Part shown: in pieces, positions 1 through 9,880 of the stretch
How the letters are laid out: every line of letters begins with the position of its first letter
Numbering within the stretch: position 1 is the first letter of the stretch
Assembly: GCF_018279165.1 (NCBI RefSeq)
Contig: NZ_CP047289.1
Coordinates: forward strand, 2,115,001 to 2,179,000
Reading direction: 5' to 3'
DNA: 64,000 bases
Source: Falsirhodobacter algicola
GTDB taxonomy: Bacteria; Pseudomonadota; Alphaproteobacteria; Rhodobacterales; Rhodobacteraceae
Notes under the pieces: model-generated
The model's input: the letters and a program-made list of their open reading frames with translations, nothing else
Told to the model about the DNA's origin: nothing
Databases searched by the model: none
Position numbers and translations under genes: made by a program

Positions 1-809
1 GAGGCGCTTTCCTGCCCCAGCCGCACCTGCGCGAAGTTCTGCACCTCGGCGTCGATGGTCAGATGCAGGTCGGCCCCGGCCTCGCCCTCCATCCGGTCCA
101 GCTCGCGCATGACGCGGCCGACGGCGTTCACCTCGATGCGGCGGGTGCCGGCATGGCCGCGCAGGCGGTCCTCCTGCCATGTCTCCACGCCGACCTTGCC
201 GATCTGGAACTGCGGGATCTGCAGCAGCGGGTCCGGCACCTCTTGGGCGGCGAGATCGCGCTCCGACACGGGGCCGACATAGCCGACGACATGCGCGAAA
301 TCGGTATCGAGCGGATAGATGCGCGACTGCCCCACCTCGGGGGTGACACCGGGCAGCGAGGGCGCGTTGACCGCCACGCGGGACATCTCGTCCCAGCTGA
401 TGCGATCGGCCACGATCAGCGGCACGAAGGCCGACCGCTTCTTCGCCTCGCCCTCCACCCGGGCGATGTCGTTCTCGCTCAGCGGGATGACGCGCTGCAG
501 GCGGTGCAGCACCTCGTTCACATCGCCCGCATCCTCGCGCGTGATGATGACGCGGTAGTTCTGCTCGTTCCCGGCGATCAGGCGGCCGTGCCGGTCGAAG
601 ATCTGGCCGCGGTTCGGCGGGATCAGCCGGATGGAGACGCGGTTCTCCTCGGCCAGCATGCGGTACTGATCGGCCTCGTCCACCTGCATGTACCGCAGGC
701 GCGCCCCGAGGACGGCCACCACGGCCGACATCGCCCCGCCGAGGCACAGGGCGCGGCGGGTGATCTTGCGGGTGCTCTGGTCGCTGTCGCGATGCGCGAT
801 ACGTTTCAC
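1..809 (-). CDS. mrdA: Penicillin-binding protein 2, N-terminal part (cut by window edge)
   Basis: Cell-elongation transpeptidase PBP2, which cross-links peptidoglycan in the periplasm with RodA and the MreBCD scaffold. About 269 N-terminal codons are present; the catalytic domain lies beyond the left edge. Visible are a basic cytoplasmic N-terminus, one membrane anchor at about residues 19-36, and the start of the PBP dimer/pedestal region (PNRGQIFDRHG, then GHAGTRRIEVNAVGR). The start is GTG at 809-807 in the overlap GTGA with the mreD stop, which makes translational coupling likely. The product call rests on domain content and on the mreBCD neighbourhood. Confidence 0.88.
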   Translation of the reverse strand, partial: MKRIAHRDSDQSTRKITRRALCLGGAMSAVVAVLGARLRYMQVDEADQYRMLAEENRVSIRLIPPNRGQIFDRHGRLIAGNEQNYRVIITREDAGDVNEVLHRLQRVIPLSENDIARVEGEAKKRSAFVPLIVADRISWDEMSRVAVNAPSLPGVTPEVGQSRIYPLDTDFAHVVGYVGPVSERDLAAQEVPDPLLQIPQFQIGKVGVETWQEDRLRGHAGTRRIEVNAVGRVMRELDRMEGEAGADLHLTIDAEVQNFAQVRLGQESA

Positions 810-1342
810 ATCCGTCTCCCGTATGCGTCGATTTCGCCGGTGGCCGGTTTGTGCAGCCCCAGCATCCAGGTGGAAACCAGCACGACCACAGGATAGCACA
901 GGATCGATGCCGTCACCTTCAGCATGGCATAGCCCAAGGCGACCTGCGGAAGAAAGACCATCGCGAACACGAATCGGTAAGCGAGCTCCATCCCGACCAT
1001 CAGCGCCGACACCGCCAGCCATTCGGTCAGGAAGTTCAATTCGCGGGCAAGGGCCACGCGCGAGCGCAGGACTTCGCTCCCCAGAAGGACGATCGCGGTC
1101 CAGAGGCCGGGCGGGCGCATCAGCAGCACATCCTCGGCCAAGAGGACGGCGGCGATCAGCGGGGCCACCATCATGTTGGGCCGCCGCACCGTCCATGCCA
1201 GCGTGATGCACAGCAAAAGGTCCGGACCCGGCCAGTCCCCCGCCTGCGCCCCAAGGGGCAGCATCATCGCCAGCGTCACGATCAGCGCGATCAGCACATA
1301 GGCCAGACGCCAGACCCAGCGACGGGTCCGCACCCGGCGCAT
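806..1342 (-). CDS. mreD: Rod shape-determining protein MreD
   Basis: Small integral membrane protein (178 aa) of the elongasome. It has an arginine-rich N-terminus (MRRVRTRRWVWRL) and about five hydrophobic segments, with an Arg-Pro-Asn turn after the second, as usual for MreD. The ATG shares one base with the mreC stop (TGATG), and its own stop overlaps the GTG of mrdA by 4 bp, so it sits tightly inside mreB-mreC-mreD-mrdA. MreD sequences are poorly conserved, so the call leans on length, topology and position. Confidence 0.9.
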   Translation of the reverse strand: MRRVRTRRWVWRLAYVLIALIVTLAMMLPLGAQAGDWPGPDLLLCITLAWTVRRPNMMVAPLIAAVLLAEDVLLMRPPGLWTAIVLLGSEVLRSRVALARELNFLTEWLAVSALMVGMELAYRFVFAMVFLPQVALGYAMLKVTASILCYPVVVLVSTWMLGLHKPATGEIDAYGRRM

Positions 1343-2250
1343 CACGGCCCCGCCTGCGAGGCGAGGGGCGGGATTTCGGGGGAGGCGGGCAAGGGCGGGG
1401 TGATCAGATCGCCGGGATCGGTCGGCACCGGACGCTCGCGCGAGCGCAGGACGCGCAGGAATTCCAGCCGCCCGTAATCGGCGGCCAGCCGCACGCGCAG
1501 GCGGCGATCGGGGCTTTGCGCGACCTCGCCGACCAGAAGGTCCGACGGGAACACCGCCCCGTCGCCCGAGGTCACGACCCGGTCGCCCGGCCGGACGAGA
1601 TCGGGCTTTTCCAGAAATTCCAGCACCGGCGAGGGCGAATTGTCGCCCGACAGCAGCGCCTTCTGCCCCGAGGGCTGCACGACGACGGGGATGCGGCTGT
1701 TCGAATCGGTCAGCAGGATCACGCGGGCGGTCTGTTCGCCCACCCCGGCGATGCGGCCCACGAGGCCGACCCCGTCCATCGTGGCCCAGCCATCGCGGAT
1801 GCCGTCGCGGTGGCCGACATTCAGCAGCACCGACTGGCGGAAGGGCGATCCCGAATCGGCCAGAACCACGCCCGTCACATGCGTCAGTTGCGGATCGAGC
1901 CGCACCTGATTGAGGTCCAGCAGCTTGGCGTTCTGCTGCTCCAGTTGCAGCGCGGCCTCTTTCCACGCGCGCATCTGCTGCAACTCGCGCCGCAATTCCT
2001 GATTCTGCTCGTAGATGCGGGCGTAGGAGCGGGCATCGTCCAGCATCCCCGCCACCTTCGTCACCGGCACCATCGCCCATTCGAAGCTGGGCACGAACCG
2101 GTCGACGATGGCGGCGCGCAACTGCTCGACGCGCACGCTGTCGATCCGCCAGATCAGGAAGATCGCCAGCAGCAGCGCGACCAGCCCGCCCACGAGAATG
2201 CGGCGCAGGGGGCGGGTGAAGTCGTCCGATCCGTTGCGATCGCGTGCCAC
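1342..2250 (-). CDS. mreC: Rod shape-determining protein MreC
   Basis: 302-aa bitopic scaffold protein that links cytoplasmic MreB to periplasmic PBP2. A single membrane helix lies at about residues 18-35, followed by a coiled coil (about 75-115, rich in E/Q/L) and the beta-rich periplasmic MreC domain with conserved stretches such as DGVGLVGRI and LLTDSNSRIPV. A proline-rich C-terminal tail is present. The start lies 19 bp after the mreB stop, and the stop overlaps the mreD start by one base. Confidence 0.96.
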   Translation of the reverse strand: MARDRNGSDDFTRPLRRILVGGLVALLLAIFLIWRIDSVRVEQLRAAIVDRFVPSFEWAMVPVTKVAGMLDDARSYARIYEQNQELRRELQQMRAWKEAALQLEQQNAKLLDLNQVRLDPQLTHVTGVVLADSGSPFRQSVLLNVGHRDGIRDGWATMDGVGLVGRIAGVGEQTARVILLTDSNSRIPVVVQPSGQKALLSGDNSPSPVLEFLEKPDLVRPGDRVVTSGDGAVFPSDLLVGEVAQSPDRRLRVRLAADYGRLEFLRVLRSRERPVPTDPGDLITPPLPASPEIPPLASQAGP

Positions 2251-2269
2251 GCTGACCTCGGTTTCGTTC

Positions 2270-4991
<2,722 letters not shown>

Positions 4992-5018
4992 GTGCTTCTT
5001 CCTTGCTTCGCGTGGGGG

Positions 5019-5067
5019 CGGGCGCTGGTCACCTCTGAGCGGTCGCGCCCGGGGGCACGCTCAGAGG
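5019..5067 (-). promoter_or_regulatory. Candidate leucine attenuator of leuA (competing hairpins)
   Basis: The RNA between the leader peptide and leuA can form two competing stems. Stem A is 10 bp and perfect (5058-5067 with 5032-5041); its 5' arm covers the last leader codons and the UGA. Stem B is 7 bp and perfect (5045-5051 with 5019-5025); its 5' arm lies in the loop of A. A ribosome stalled at the Leu codons or stopped at UGA would change which stem forms. No U-tract follows either stem, so the effect could be on translation or on Rho-type termination and not on intrinsic termination. The stems are seen; the mechanism is inferred. Confidence 0.7.
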
Positions 5068-5141
5068 CGCGTAAGAAGAAGCAGGCCGCGGGTGCGGATG
5101 CGGGCGGAGCCCCGCCGGATGATATGTTGGTCCCGTGCCAT
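5061..5141 (-). CDS. leuL: leuA leader peptide (26 aa with four consecutive Leu)
   Basis: A 26-codon ORF upstream of leuA that ends in RGLLLLTRL, with the four Leu codons (CTG CTT CTT CTT) shortly before the stop. The stop lies inside the first hairpin arm, as expected for an attenuator that senses charged tRNA-Leu. The first base of ATG is 8 nt after the -10 box, so it is probably read from a leaderless transcript. A small hairpin (GGCGG/CCGCC) falls early in the reading frame. The peptide itself probably has no function. Confidence 0.8.
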   Translation of the reverse strand: MARDQHIIRRGSARIRTRGLLLLTRL

Positions 5142-5148
5142 ATCCCGG

Positions 5149-5176
5149 ACTATAGACAGCGCGAACCGCGTGGCAA
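5149..5176 (-). promoter_or_regulatory. Sigma-70-type promoter of leuL-leuA
   Basis: On the minus strand: -35 TTGCCA (5171-5176), 16-bp spacer, -10 TATAGT (5149-5154). The predicted start falls at about 5141-5142, on the leader-peptide ATG. Confidence 0.8.
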
Positions 5177-5180
5177 CCGT

Positions 5181-5204
5181 AAATAAAGGGCAGGAAATCT
5201 GCCC
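5181..5204 (-). terminator. Rho-independent terminator of the Mg transporter gene
   Basis: Read on the minus strand: GGGCAG, loop ATTTC, CTGCCC, then TTTATTT. The stem starts inside the stop codon of the upstream gene, and the T-tract ends 5 bp before the leuL -35 box. Confidence 0.75.
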
Positions 5205-6211
5205 TATAGCCATTTCCGGCGGCGGAACCACAGATAGGGCAGCAGCGCCGAAACGGCCATCGCCCCCAAGGCGATCGGGTAGCCGTATTGCCAGCCGAGC
5301 TCCGGCATGTCGCGGAAGTTCATGCCATAGACGGTGCCGACCAAGGTGGGCGGCAGGAACAGCGCGGCGGCGACCGACAGCGCCTTGATGATCTGGTTCT
5401 GCTCCACCCCGATCAGGCCGATGGTGGCGGCGTGCAGGAAGGTCAGTTCCTGTTCGGTCTGCGCCTCGTAGGCCGAGAGGGATTTCACGTCGCGCTCGAT
5501 CGCCTTCAGCCGTGCCGCCCCCTTGGAGGACAGGCGCGCGACGTTCGGCGCGGGTTCGTCCTCGGTCTTGGCGGCCTTGCCCGATGTCGCATCGCGCAGG
5601 AAGGGCAGCAGCCGGTCGAAGGACAGAAGGCTTTCGCGCAGGATCGACAGGGTGCGATTCTGTCGGCCCAGCCGCTGCACCAGCCGCTTCAGATCCTGTT
5701 CCTGCGGTTCGGCGGCATCCTCGAAGAACACCATGTCCGAGATGGTGTTCAGATCGGCCGACACCTGTTCCAGCACATCGGCGATCCGCTCGACGAATGC
5801 CTCTAGGATGGTGGCCATCAGGCGCGGGGCGGTGTCCGATTCCCCCGGATTGCGGGCCACGCGCGCGGCGATGGTGCGCAGCGGCACCGGATTGGCGTGG
5901 CGCACGGTGATCAGCACCTGCGGCAGCAGCACGAAGGTCACCTGCGCGCGGCGGGGGCGGCCATCGGCCATGCCCTCGATCACGGCCACCGTCATCACGA
6001 GGGCGCGCCCGTCCACATAGAGGCGCGAGCTGTCCTCGATTTCGGTCATCTCGGCGCGGGTGGGAACGGCGATGCCGACCCGCTCGGCGATCAGGCGTTC
6101 CTCCCAGCGGGTGGGATTGCACAGGTCGATCCAGAGCGCGGGTGCCCCCGCCTCGGGCACCCCTTCGGCGCTGCAGAGCGCGCCATCCGTCAGGCTGTGG
6201 TATTCGATCAT
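5204..6211 (-). CDS. corA: CorA-family magnesium (divalent cation) transporter
   Basis: 335-aa inner-membrane channel-type transporter. It has a large soluble N-terminal domain with long helices and two C-terminal membrane helices separated by the signature YGMNF (about residue 295); basic residues end the chain. The start was taken at ATG (6211, MIEYHSLTDG); a TTG 12 codons upstream is also in frame, and neither has a clear Shine-Dalgarno site. Mg2+ is the usual substrate, but Co2+, Ni2+ or Zn2+ transport cannot be excluded from sequence. The gene lies 45 bp downstream of the sugar dehydrogenase gene and ends in its own terminator. Confidence 0.88.
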   Translation of the reverse strand: MIEYHSLTDGALCSAEGVPEAGAPALWIDLCNPTRWEERLIAERVGIAVPTRAEMTEIEDSSRLYVDGRALVMTVAVIEGMADGRPRRAQVTFVLLPQVLITVRHANPVPLRTIAARVARNPGESDTAPRLMATILEAFVERIADVLEQVSADLNTISDMVFFEDAAEPQEQDLKRLVQRLGRQNRTLSILRESLLSFDRLLPFLRDATSGKAAKTEDEPAPNVARLSSKGAARLKAIERDVKSLSAYEAQTEQELTFLHAATIGLIGVEQNQIIKALSVAAALFLPPTLVGTVYGMNFRDMPELGWQYGYPIALGAMAVSALLPYLWFRRRKWL

Positions 6212-6256
6212 GCCGTCAGGCTTGCCCGCGCGCCGGGGCGTGGGCAAGTGGAAAGA

Positions 6257-7465
6257 TCAGCCCTCGGGGGTGATGCGCACGATGGTGGAGGGGCCGCCCC
6301 GTTCCTCGGTCACGGCATAGATCGCGCCTTCGGGGCCGACGCGCACATCGCGCACCCGCGCCTCCAGCGGGAAGCTTTCCTCGTAGAGCACGCGCTCCCC
6401 CTCCATATGCAGCACGCGCACATCCCGCGTCACGAGGCCGCCGACGAGGATCGCCCCGTCCAGATCGGCAAAGAGATCGCCGTCGTAGAAGGCCATCCCC
6501 GACGGCGCGATCACCGGATCCCAATAATAGAGGGGCTGCTGCGTGCCCGCGCGCTGCGTGATGCCATCGCCCACCGGATCGCCGGAATATTCGATGCCAT
6601 AGGTCACTTCGGGCCAGCCGTAGTTCAGCCCCGCCTCGGGGCGGTTCAGTTCGTCCCCGCCCTTGGGGCCGTGCTCGATCATCCAGAAACGCCCGTCGGG
6701 GCCGAGCGCGGCCGACTGGGTATTGCGATGCCCAAGGCTCCAGATCTCGGGCATGGCGCCGTCTTCGCTGACGAAGGGATTGCCCTCGGCGGGGGTGCCA
6801 TCGGCGTTGATGCGGATGACCTTGCCGAAATGGGTGGTCAGATCCTGCGCCAGCACGCGCGGTTCGTCATCCGAACGCTCGCCCACCGTCAGCCAGATCA
6901 CGTCGTCGGGGGCCACGACGATGCGCGAGCCGAAATGCTTGTCGCCGTCATAGGTGGGCTGCTGGCTGAAGATCGTCTCCACATCCTCCAGCCGGGCGGT
7001 GCCGCCGTCCTCCACCAGACGGGCCTTGGCAAGGGCGGTGCCGTTGCCATCCGCCCGCGGTTCGGAGAAGGAGAAGAAGATCGTGCCGGTCTGCGCGAAA
7101 TCGTTGCCAACCGCGATGTCCAGAAGACCGCCCTGACCGCGGGTGTCCACCTCGGGCATCCCCTCCAGTGCCGGGCCGGGCACGCCGTCGGTCAGGATGT
7201 GGATCGCGCCTTCCTTGGCGGTGACGATCATGCGCCCGTCCGGCAGGAACTCCATCGCCCACAGATGCGGCAGCCCTTCGGCCACGGTTTCCATCGCGGC
7301 GCGGGTGGGCTCGGGCGGCTGCGGTGCGCGGGTCTGCCCCTCGAAGGCGGGAACCTGATCGGCGCCGTTCGGGTCCTGCCGGTCGATGGGCGGCCGTGGG
7401 TCCTGCGCAAGGGCCGGCAGGCCAAGGCAGAGGGCGAGGGCGGTCGTGACGGACAGGCGGTGCAT
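6257..7465 (-). CDS. Periplasmic PQQ-dependent aldose sugar dehydrogenase
   Basis: 402 aa with a signal peptide (about residues 1-20, ALCLGLPALAQ). The remainder is a six-bladed beta-propeller of the soluble glucose/aldose dehydrogenase (YliI/Asd) type. Family markers include LPDGRMIVTAKEG, the catalytic-region GDKHFGSRIV, SLGHRNTQSAALGPDG and MIEHGPKGGDELN. It would oxidise aldoses in the periplasm if PQQ is available; no pqq genes are in the window. CGGAGGA lies about 8 bp before ATG. The exact sugar is unknown. Confidence 0.85.
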   Translation of the reverse strand: MHRLSVTTALALCLGLPALAQDPRPPIDRQDPNGADQVPAFEGQTRAPQPPEPTRAAMETVAEGLPHLWAMEFLPDGRMIVTAKEGAIHILTDGVPGPALEGMPEVDTRGQGGLLDIAVGNDFAQTGTIFFSFSEPRADGNGTALAKARLVEDGGTARLEDVETIFSQQPTYDGDKHFGSRIVVAPDDVIWLTVGERSDDEPRVLAQDLTTHFGKVIRINADGTPAEGNPFVSEDGAMPEIWSLGHRNTQSAALGPDGRFWMIEHGPKGGDELNRPEAGLNYGWPEVTYGIEYSGDPVGDGITQRAGTQQPLYYWDPVIAPSGMAFYDGDLFADLDGAILVGGLVTRDVRVLHMEGERVLYEESFPLEARVRDVRVGPEGAIYAVTEERGGPSTIVRITPEG

Positions 7466-7551
7466 GATGATCCTCCGGTTCGGTGCTCCGAAGGATCATA
7501 GCGCGGGGGCAGGGGTGGGGGCGGCGCGGATTGTCGCAGCCCCCCGGTGGA

Positions 7552-8937
7552 TCAGCGGGCCGGGGGCTGGCCGTCCGTCCAGATGCCGCTGACGGTTTGG
7601 CCGTTGGCATAGGTCATCGTGCCCTGACCGTTCGGCTGATTGCCCGCGAAGCTGCCTTCGTAGAGATCGCCCGTGGGATAGGTCAGCACCCCGTCGCCCG
7701 AGAATTCGCCGCCCTTCCAGCCGCCGTCATAGCTGAAGCCATCGGGGCGGGTCAGTTCGCCTTGACCCTCGCGCTCCCCCCCCACGAAATCGCCGGTATA
7801 GACGGTGCCGTCGGGGAAGGTGGCGGTGCCCTGACCGTTGCGCTCTCCGTTCGACCATGCGCCCTCGTAGCGGTAGCCGTCGGGGCGGATCAGCGTGCCT
7901 TGTCCGTCATAGCGCCCTGCGGCAAAGCCGCCCTCGTAGGTGGTGCCATCGGCCTGCGCGACCTTGCCCGTGCCCTCCATGGCGCCGCCCTTCCAGCCGC
8001 CCTCGTAGCTGCCGCCATCGGCATAGGTCAGGCGGCCCTGACCGTCAGGCTGCCCCTCGGCCCAAGTTCCGTCATAGACCGAGCCGTCGGGATAGGTGGC
8101 GGTGCCGGTGCCCTGCATCCGCCCGTTCGCCCATGCCCCATCATAGCGGTAGCCGTCGGGGCGGGTCAGGACGCCATGCCCCTCGCGGCGGTCCTCGATG
8201 AACTCCCCCTCGTAGATCTCGCCGCTGGCATAGCTGGCGCGGCCGGTGCCGTGGCGCTTGCCCGCAAGGAACTCCCCCTCGTAGCGATCGCCATTGGGCT
8301 GGGTCAGCGTGCCGTGCCCCTCGATCCGGCCGTCCACCCAATCCCCGTCATAGCTCATGCCGTCGGCGGTGGTCAGCGTGCCGTGCCCGGACGGCGCGCC
8401 CGCCGCCAGCGTCCCCTCATAGGTGGAGCCGTTGGCATAGGTGATGGTGCCTTGGCCCGATTTCTGCCCCGCGACCCAGTCGCCGTCATAGGCATAGCCG
8501 TCCGGCGCCTCGATCCGGCCCTTGCCGTCGGGCTGGCCATCCTTGAACGCGCCGACATAGCGGGTGCCGTCGGCATAGACGGCCTCGCCCTCGCCGGTGC
8601 GCTGCCCGCCCGTCCATGCCCCGTCATAGGTAGAACCGTCGGCGAAGGTGATCCGGCCGCGCCCCTCGGGCTGACCGGCGACGAACTGCCCGACATAGAC
8701 CGACCCGTTGGGATAGCGCGCCGTGCCTTCGCCCTCGATCGTGCCTGCCGTCCATGTGCCGGTATATTCGAAGCCGTTCGGCATCCGGTAGGTGCCCTGA
8801 CCCTGCTGCAGGCCATTCTCGAACGCGCCTTCGTAGACGGAGCCGTCATCGTACTGCTTCGTCTGGATGTCCTGTGCGGCGGCCGAAAGGGCGAACCCTG
8901 CCGTCAGGGCGGTGGCGATCCAGATCTGTCGGGCCAT
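7552..8937 (-). CDS. Exported MORN-repeat protein (18 tandem repeats)
   Basis: 461 aa with a signal peptide (about residues 1-21, ATALTAGFALSAAAQ). The rest is an almost pure array of MORN motifs: 18 consecutive units of exactly 23 residues (pattern P/A-D/N-G-x-x-Y-x-G-x-W/F-x-x-G-x-x-x-G-x-G) and a partial 19th unit, with no enzymatic domain. MORN arrays form elongated beta-hairpin stacks that in other proteins bind lipids or proteins; the function here is unknown. ATG at 8937 was chosen over an in-frame start nine codons upstream because it puts the signal peptide at the N-terminus. It is monocistronic with its own promoter. Confidence 0.85.
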   Translation of the reverse strand: MARQIWIATALTAGFALSAAAQDIQTKQYDDGSVYEGAFENGLQQGQGTYRMPNGFEYTGTWTAGTIEGEGTARYPNGSVYVGQFVAGQPEGRGRITFADGSTYDGAWTGGQRTGEGEAVYADGTRYVGAFKDGQPDGKGRIEAPDGYAYDGDWVAGQKSGQGTITYANGSTYEGTLAAGAPSGHGTLTTADGMSYDGDWVDGRIEGHGTLTQPNGDRYEGEFLAGKRHGTGRASYASGEIYEGEFIEDRREGHGVLTRPDGYRYDGAWANGRMQGTGTATYPDGSVYDGTWAEGQPDGQGRLTYADGGSYEGGWKGGAMEGTGKVAQADGTTYEGGFAAGRYDGQGTLIRPDGYRYEGAWSNGERNGQGTATFPDGTVYTGDFVGGEREGQGELTRPDGFSYDGGWKGGEFSGDGVLTYPTGDLYEGSFAGNQPNGQGTMTYANGQTVSGIWTDGQPPAR

Positions 8938-8964
8938 GCGGGATTCCTCTGCGTGTCGCGCCAA

Positions 8965-8993
8965 ACCTTAGTGAATCGCTCGGCTTGCGGCAA
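8965..8993 (-). promoter_or_regulatory. Promoter of the MORN-repeat gene
   Basis: On the minus strand: -35 TTGCCG (8988-8993), 17-bp spacer, -10 TAAGGT (8965-8970), 27 bp before the chosen ATG. Confidence 0.6.
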
Positions 8994-9030
8994 GCGGAGG
9001 CGCGAGGGTGCGGCGGCGCACAGCCGGCCC

Positions 9031-9073
9031 GCGCATATGCGCAGTTGGTGCAGACGCCGCCGCGCGCTAGGAT
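9031..9073 (+). promoter_or_regulatory. wrbA promoter with adjoining palindrome
   Basis: -35 TTGGTG (9045-9050), 17-bp spacer, -10 TAGGAT (9068-9073). A perfect 12-bp palindrome GCGCATATGCGC (9031-9042) abuts the -35 box, and half of it (ATATGCGC) recurs at the -10 (9072-9079), so it may be an operator. Confidence 0.6.
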
Positions 9074-9103
9074 ATGCGCCATCCCTAGAAGCAGGAGCGC
9101 TGC

Positions 9104-9691
9104 ATGACCCGGCTCGCCATCGTCTATTATTCCACCTACGGCACCAATTACCGCATGGCCGAGATCGCCGCCGCCGCCGCCCGTGACGCGGGCGCGGAGG
9201 TCCGCCTTCTGAAGGTGGCCGAAACCGCCCCCGAGGCGGTGATCGCCACCCAAGACGCGTGGAAGGCGCAGATCGACCGGACCGCCCATATCCCCGTCGC
9301 CACCCCCGAGGATATGGAGTGGGCCAATGCCTTCCTCTTTTCCACCCCGACGCGTTTCGCCGGTGCGGCCAGCCAGATCCGCGCCTTCATCGACACGCTG
9401 GGCGGCATGTGGGCGCAGGGCAAGCTGGCCAAACCCGCCAGCGTCATGACCTCCACCCAGTCGCCCCATGGCGGGCAGGAAACGACGATCATGTCGATGT
9501 ACACGACGCTGATCCACTGGGGCGCGATCCTCGTGCCGCCGGGATACACCGATGCGTCGATCCAAAAGACCGGCGGCAACCCCTATGGCTATTCCCACAC
9601 CCAAGGGACCGAGTTCACCGCCGACGTGGAGGCCGCGATCGGCCATCAGGCCCGCCGGCTCGTGACCGTGGCGGCGCGGCTGAAGGGCTGA
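9104..9691 (+). CDS. wrbA: NAD(P)H:quinone oxidoreductase, WrbA flavodoxin family
   Basis: 195-aa FMN protein that reduces quinones by two electrons and so avoids semiquinones. The flavodoxin-like phosphate loop [12 protein letters not shown] (about residues 8-19), the WrbA stretches [19 protein letters not shown] and [12 protein letters not shown], and the normal length support the call. GCAGGAG lies about 6 bp before ATG. It is monocistronic and followed by a GC hairpin. Confidence 0.95.
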   Translation: MTRLAIVYYSTYGTNYRMAEIAAAAARDAGAEVRLLKVAETAPEAVIATQDAWKAQIDRTAHIPVATPEDMEWANAFLFSTPTRFAGAASQIRAFIDTLGGMWAQGKLAKPASVMTSTQSPHGGQETTIMSMYTTLIHWGAILVPPGYTDASIQKTGGNPYGYSHTQGTEFTADVEAAIGHQARRLVTVAARLKG

Positions 9692-9698
9692 GCCGTCC

Positions 9699-9720
9699 GC
9701 GCGGGGCTGCGGCCCCGCGC
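9699..9720 (+). terminator. GC-rich hairpin after wrbA
   Basis: 9-bp perfect stem GCGCGGGGC/GCCCCGCGC with a four-base loop, starting 7 bp after the wrbA stop. The following TTCGCT is only weakly T-rich. Confidence 0.5.
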
Positions 9721-9750
9721 TTCGCTCTGGACCGTCGCGGGCGCTGCCCC

Positions 9751-9830
9751 TATAAGCGGCGCCATGAGATATCCGCACCCCATACGTCGAATTAGCGGCC
9801 CGGCGAGCTGACCGCCAGCGGCCCGCCGGG
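9751..9830 (+). promoter_or_regulatory. ileS promoter -10 and candidate leader/attenuator
   Basis: A TATAAG box (9751-9756) lies exactly 7 bp before an ATG (9764) that opens a 15-codon ORF. The end of that ORF overlaps a two-tier hairpin: 9799-9805 pairs with 9824-9830 (7 bp), with an inner GCTG/CAGC stem. The main ileS start is 50 bp further on. The -35 region (TGGACC at 17-bp spacing) is weak, and no T-tract follows. The arrangement resembles leuL-leuA, but the Ile content is modest. Confidence 0.45.
9764..9811 (+). CDS. Possible ileS leader peptide (15 aa)
   Basis: Reads MRYPHPIRRISGPAS. It contains two Ile codons, and one of them is ATA, which I expect to be rare in this GC-rich genome. 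It starts where the transcript from the TATAAG box should begin. A role in sensing tRNA-Ile is inferred only from position and codons. Confidence 0.35.
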   Translation: MRYPHPIRRISGPAS

Positions 9831-9880
9831 ATGATCCTGCACGGCATTTCCCCTGCCACGACGATATGAGGATACGCTCC

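Noticed and set aside
63-896. Long plus-strand open frame opposite mrdA
   Set aside because: His/Ala/Gly/Arg-rich translation typical of the antisense of a GC-rich gene; mrdA and mreD on the minus strand are clear.
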